From NCBI GenBank assembly GCA_017445015.1, contig JAFSVL010000028.1, positions 62,001 through 126,000 on the forward strand: 64,000 nucleotides of DNA. The letters are read 5' to 3'. Numbering within the stretch: the stretch's first letter is position 1; the number at the start of each line of letters is the position of its first letter. A program made the position numbers and the translations under genes. Positions 61,732 to 64,000 of this stretch are shown piece after piece. This DNA is from Bacteroidales bacterium (GTDB taxonomy: Bacteria; Bacteroidota; Bacteroidia; Bacteroidales; UBA932). The notes beneath the pieces are model-generated. The model did no database searches, was not told where the DNA came from, and saw only the letters and a program-made list of their open reading frames with translations.

Positions 61732-63752
61732 GAAAGCATATTATCATACGCACAGGCGTCCTCTGGGCCCTGTTGCTGGCGGCGGCCGGATGTTCGGACC
61801 GGAAATGTCCCGTTTCCGCCGAACGGGCGGGCAAGGTACTGGAGAGCGCATCGCCGGGAGATACGATTATCCTCAAAGACGGCGACTACGTGGACCTGGA
61901 CCTGAGGTGGAAGGGTCGCGGGACGGCCGACAATCCCGTCGTCGTGATGCCCCGGACACCCGGAGGAGCGCGGTTCAGCGGGGAAAGTTCCCTGCACATC
62001 AGCGGAACGGGGCTCGAAGTGAGCGGATTGCTCTTCAAGGGCTGCACCGCATCTTCGGGCGCCATCGTCGAATTCCGCGACGGGGATTCCCTGGCCCGGC
62101 ACTGCCGCATGCACGACTGCGTGCTGGACGACTGCAACCCGGCCTCGCGCCAGACCGCCTACAGTTACGTACATCTCTACGGAAAGTTCAACAGCGTGGA
62201 CCACTGCTCCCTGCTCGGGAAACTCAATCTCGGCGTAACCCTCATCGTCATGCTCAATTATGACGGATGCGACGAGAACTTCCACAACATCGACCACAAT
62301 ATCTTCGGCCCCCGTCCGGTTTACGGTTCCAACGGCGCCGAGACGATCCGTGTCGGCACATCGCACCAGTGCATGCAGAATTCCCGCAGCCGTATCTGCG
62401 ACAATCTGTTCCTGCGCTGCAACGGCGAGGTGGAGGTAGTTTCAATCAAATCTTCCGAAAACCTGATCGCCCGCAACGACTTCTACGAGTGCGAGGGCGT
62501 GCTGGCGCTGCGCCACGGAGACCGGAACGTCGCGCAGGGCAACCGTTTCTTCGGACACGGGAAGCGCAATACCGGCGGCATCCGTATCGTGGGCGAAGAC
62601 CAGAAGGTGCTGGGCAACCTCTTCCAGGGGCTCGCCGGAGAGCGTTTCTTCTCTGCGCTCGCGCTTATGTACGGCGTGCCGAACTCCCTCCCCAACCGCT
62701 ATATGCAGGTAAAGAACACCCTTATCGAAGGCAATACCTTCGCCGCCTGCAAAAGCATAGAATTCAATACGGGCGAAGACTTTGAACGCACGCTTCCGCC
62801 TGCAGGCACCCTGTGGAAGGACAATACCGTGTGCCCGCAGGCCTGCGCGGAGGAACCCTCCCTGGAAGAACTCGCCGCCGGCAGGGGCGCCAAGTGGTAT
62901 GACTGGGCACCCTCCCCCGCCCGGACTTCGGGCAAAATCCTGAACGCATCACCGTCAGGGGCCCTTGCCACCCTCGTGGAAGAAGCCCCCGCGGGCTCGA
63001 CCCTCCTGCTGGAAGACGGCCTCTATGTCCTTGAGAGGGCGCTCGTCATCGACAAGCCCCTGGAAATCCGCGCGGCCGACGGCGCCTCGCCCAGATTCGT
63101 GTTCAAAGGGCGCTCGAAAGACAATTTCATTACCATCGCGGACGGCGGAGAACCGGTCCTCCGCGGACTTTCGTTCAGCGGAGAGGCCTTCCCCGGATAC
63201 AGCCTGGCATCGGCTATCGTGACCACCGCGCCCAAGATGATCCGCCCCTACAGCCTCACGATCGAGGATTGCAGTTTCAGCAACTGCGGAGAAAGCGGAT
63301 TCGTGCCCGTAAAGGGCGGGAAAGGGACCTTTGCCACCTCCGTAACCCTGCGGAACTGCCATTTCAGCGCCCTCAGCGGAGATGCGGTCAACTTTGCCGC
63401 TGAAACGGAGGACAAAGGCAGATACAATGCGGACGATATGCTGATTGAAGGCTGCCACTTCGAACGGATCCTCGGCATTCCGGTGAATATCCGGCGCGGC
63501 GGAAGCGATGAGAGCACCGCCGGTCCGTATGTCACGGTCCGGGATTGCAGTTTCGACGACTGCTGCAACAAGGTGCGCGGGTCCGTGCTCCAGATTATCG
63601 GTGCACAGGTGCTGGAAATCAGTTCCTGCCGTTTTAACGCCAGCGGCAGGGGCGGCTACAGCATACGGCTTGACGAAGCCCCCTGGGAAAAGATTACATT
63701 GAAGGGGAACCGGTTCTTCCAATCCGGCCCCATCCTTAAAAATGGAAGATAA
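61725..63752 (+). CDS. PL6 family alginate lyase (two-domain) lipoprotein
   Basis: A 675-residue lipoprotein (lipobox LAAAGC) with two beta-helix domains. The first, to about residue 385, holds the catalytic pair K242 (VVSIKSSENLIARN) and R263 (VLALRHGDRNVAQGN), 21 residues apart, plus NGAETIRVGTSHQCMQNSRS. The second (from ILNASPSGALATLVEEA) has beta-helix turns such as LTIEDCSFSNCGESGF but no visible K/R pair. This layout is that of the exolytic two-domain PL6 enzymes such as AlyGC. Together with the shorter PL6 it may give complementary endo and exo action. Its stop overlaps the PL17 start (TAATG). Confidence 0.9.
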   Translation: MVRKHIIIRTGVLWALLLAAAGCSDRKCPVSAERAGKVLESASPGDTIILKDGDYVDLDLRWKGRGTADNPVVVMPRTPGGARFSGESSLHISGTGLEVSGLLFKGCTASSGAIVEFRDGDSLARHCRMHDCVLDDCNPASRQTAYSYVHLYGKFNSVDHCSLLGKLNLGVTLIVMLNYDGCDENFHNIDHNIFGPRPVYGSNGAETIRVGTSHQCMQNSRSRICDNLFLRCNGEVEVVSIKSSENLIARNDFYECEGVLALRHGDRNVAQGNRFFGHGKRNTGGIRIVGEDQKVLGNLFQGLAGERFFSALALMYGVPNSLPNRYMQVKNTLIEGNTFAACKSIEFNTGEDFERTLPPAGTLWKDNTVCPQACAEEPSLEELAAGRGAKWYDWAPSPARTSGKILNASPSGALATLVEEAPAGSTLLLEDGLYVLERALVIDKPLEIRAADGASPRFVFKGRSKDNFITIADGGEPVLRGLSFSGEAFPGYSLASAIVTTAPKMIRPYSLTIEDCSFSNCGESGFVPVKGGKGTFATSVTLRNCHFSALSGDAVNFAAETEDKGRYNADDMLIEGCHFERILGIPVNIRRGGSDESTAGPYVTVRDCSFDDCCNKVRGSVLQIIGAQVLEISSCRFNASGRGGYSIRLDEAPWEKITLKGNRFFQSGPILKNGR

Positions 63753-64000
63753 TGAAAATCAAGTATTTTATCCTTACCCTCCTGTTCGGCACGCTGAGTC
63801 TCGGCACCCTTGCGGCATCCGTGGAGCATCCCTCGCTGACCCTTACCCGGGACGGCGTAAAAGCCATCCGCAAGCGCGCAGACAAGGCGCCGCTCTTCGA
63901 CGCTTCGCTCGAGCGCGTCATGGCGGAGGCGCAGACCGCCCTTGGGCGTCCGCTCGAAATGCCCGTCCCGAAAGACGGGGGCGGCGGCTACACGCACGAG
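63752..64000 (+). CDS. PL17 oligoalginate lyase, N-terminal fragment
   Basis: The gene runs off the right edge; 83 codons are seen. It has a signal peptide (LFGTLSLGTLAAS), then SVEHPSLTLTRDGVKAIRKR, and RPLEMPVPKDGGGGYTHE, a stretch typical of the start of PL17 alginate lyases (VPVPKDxGGGYTHE). PL17 enzymes degrade alginate oligosaccharides to monomers by exolytic beta-elimination in the periplasm. The catalytic residues lie beyond the window. The ATG overlaps the PL6 stop. Confidence 0.82.
   Translation, partial: MKIKYFILTLLFGTLSLGTLAASVEHPSLTLTRDGVKAIRKRADKAPLFDASLERVMAEAQTALGRPLEMPVPKDGGGGYTHE

Overview
The window looks like part of a Bacteroidota chromosome, most likely an uncultured gut-type member of the Bacteroidales. 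The evidence is Bacteroidales-type promoters (TAnnTTTG -7 boxes), a near absence of Shine-Dalgarno sites, two SusC/SusD pairs, FecR/ECF-sigma control, BACON and IPT lipoproteins, and a fairly G+C-rich composition. Genus cannot be settled from the sequence alone. No rRNA, tRNA, IS transposase, prophage or CRISPR array was seen. No stretch longer than 300 bases lacks a gene; the largest gaps are 33529-33745, 20056-20251 and 20962-21098.

Region 1 (1-20055) is mostly housekeeping: a sodium/solute symporter (cut by the left edge), thiL, a GlpT-type transporter, folB, ligA, a YihY membrane protein, a short Rel (p)ppGpp enzyme, a large Ig-like lipoprotein, an outer-membrane barrel protein and ispG, with many stop/start overlaps. 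A minus-strand operon follows (lipoprotein, DEDDy exonuclease, RlmI-type methyltransferase, DUF1846), then DUF486 and the glmS-DUF4954 pair. Several promoters here sit only 4-8 nt before the ATG, which predicts leaderless mRNAs. Positions 20252-20961 hold a two-gene antitoxin/PIN-toxin module and 21099-23303 a GH89 enzyme with different codon use.

Region 2 (23315-51953, all minus strand) is the unusual part. An ECF sigma factor, a FecR anti-sigma factor and a SusC with an STN signalling domain head a 28.6-kb gene train: SusD, a BACON+GLUG protein, four calcineurin-like phosphoesterases, two very large GLUG beta-helix lipoproteins, a GH127 enzyme and two tiny coupled ORFs. One gene is a GLUG-phosphoesterase fusion. 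The small-ORF/GLUG/phosphoesterase module is present twice, and one copy is split by GH127 next to a 131-bp perfect inverted-repeat element. The paired proteins share an N-terminal fimbrillin-like module. This reads as an undescribed surface system for a phosphorylated and possibly arabinose-containing polymer; the substrate is inference.

Region 3 (52008-64000, plus strand) is an alginate utilisation locus: SusC, SusD, two related IPT-domain surface lipoproteins, two PL6 lyases and the start of a PL17 oligoalginate lyase, packed as an operon.

Three surface genes are broken as written: the STN-SusC by a C8 tract (C7 restores the frame), and the BACON-GLUG gene and the alginate SusC each by one in-frame TAG. 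TAG is a normal stop elsewhere (glmS, rlmI), so code reassignment is unlikely. Phase variation, decay or sequence error remain possible.
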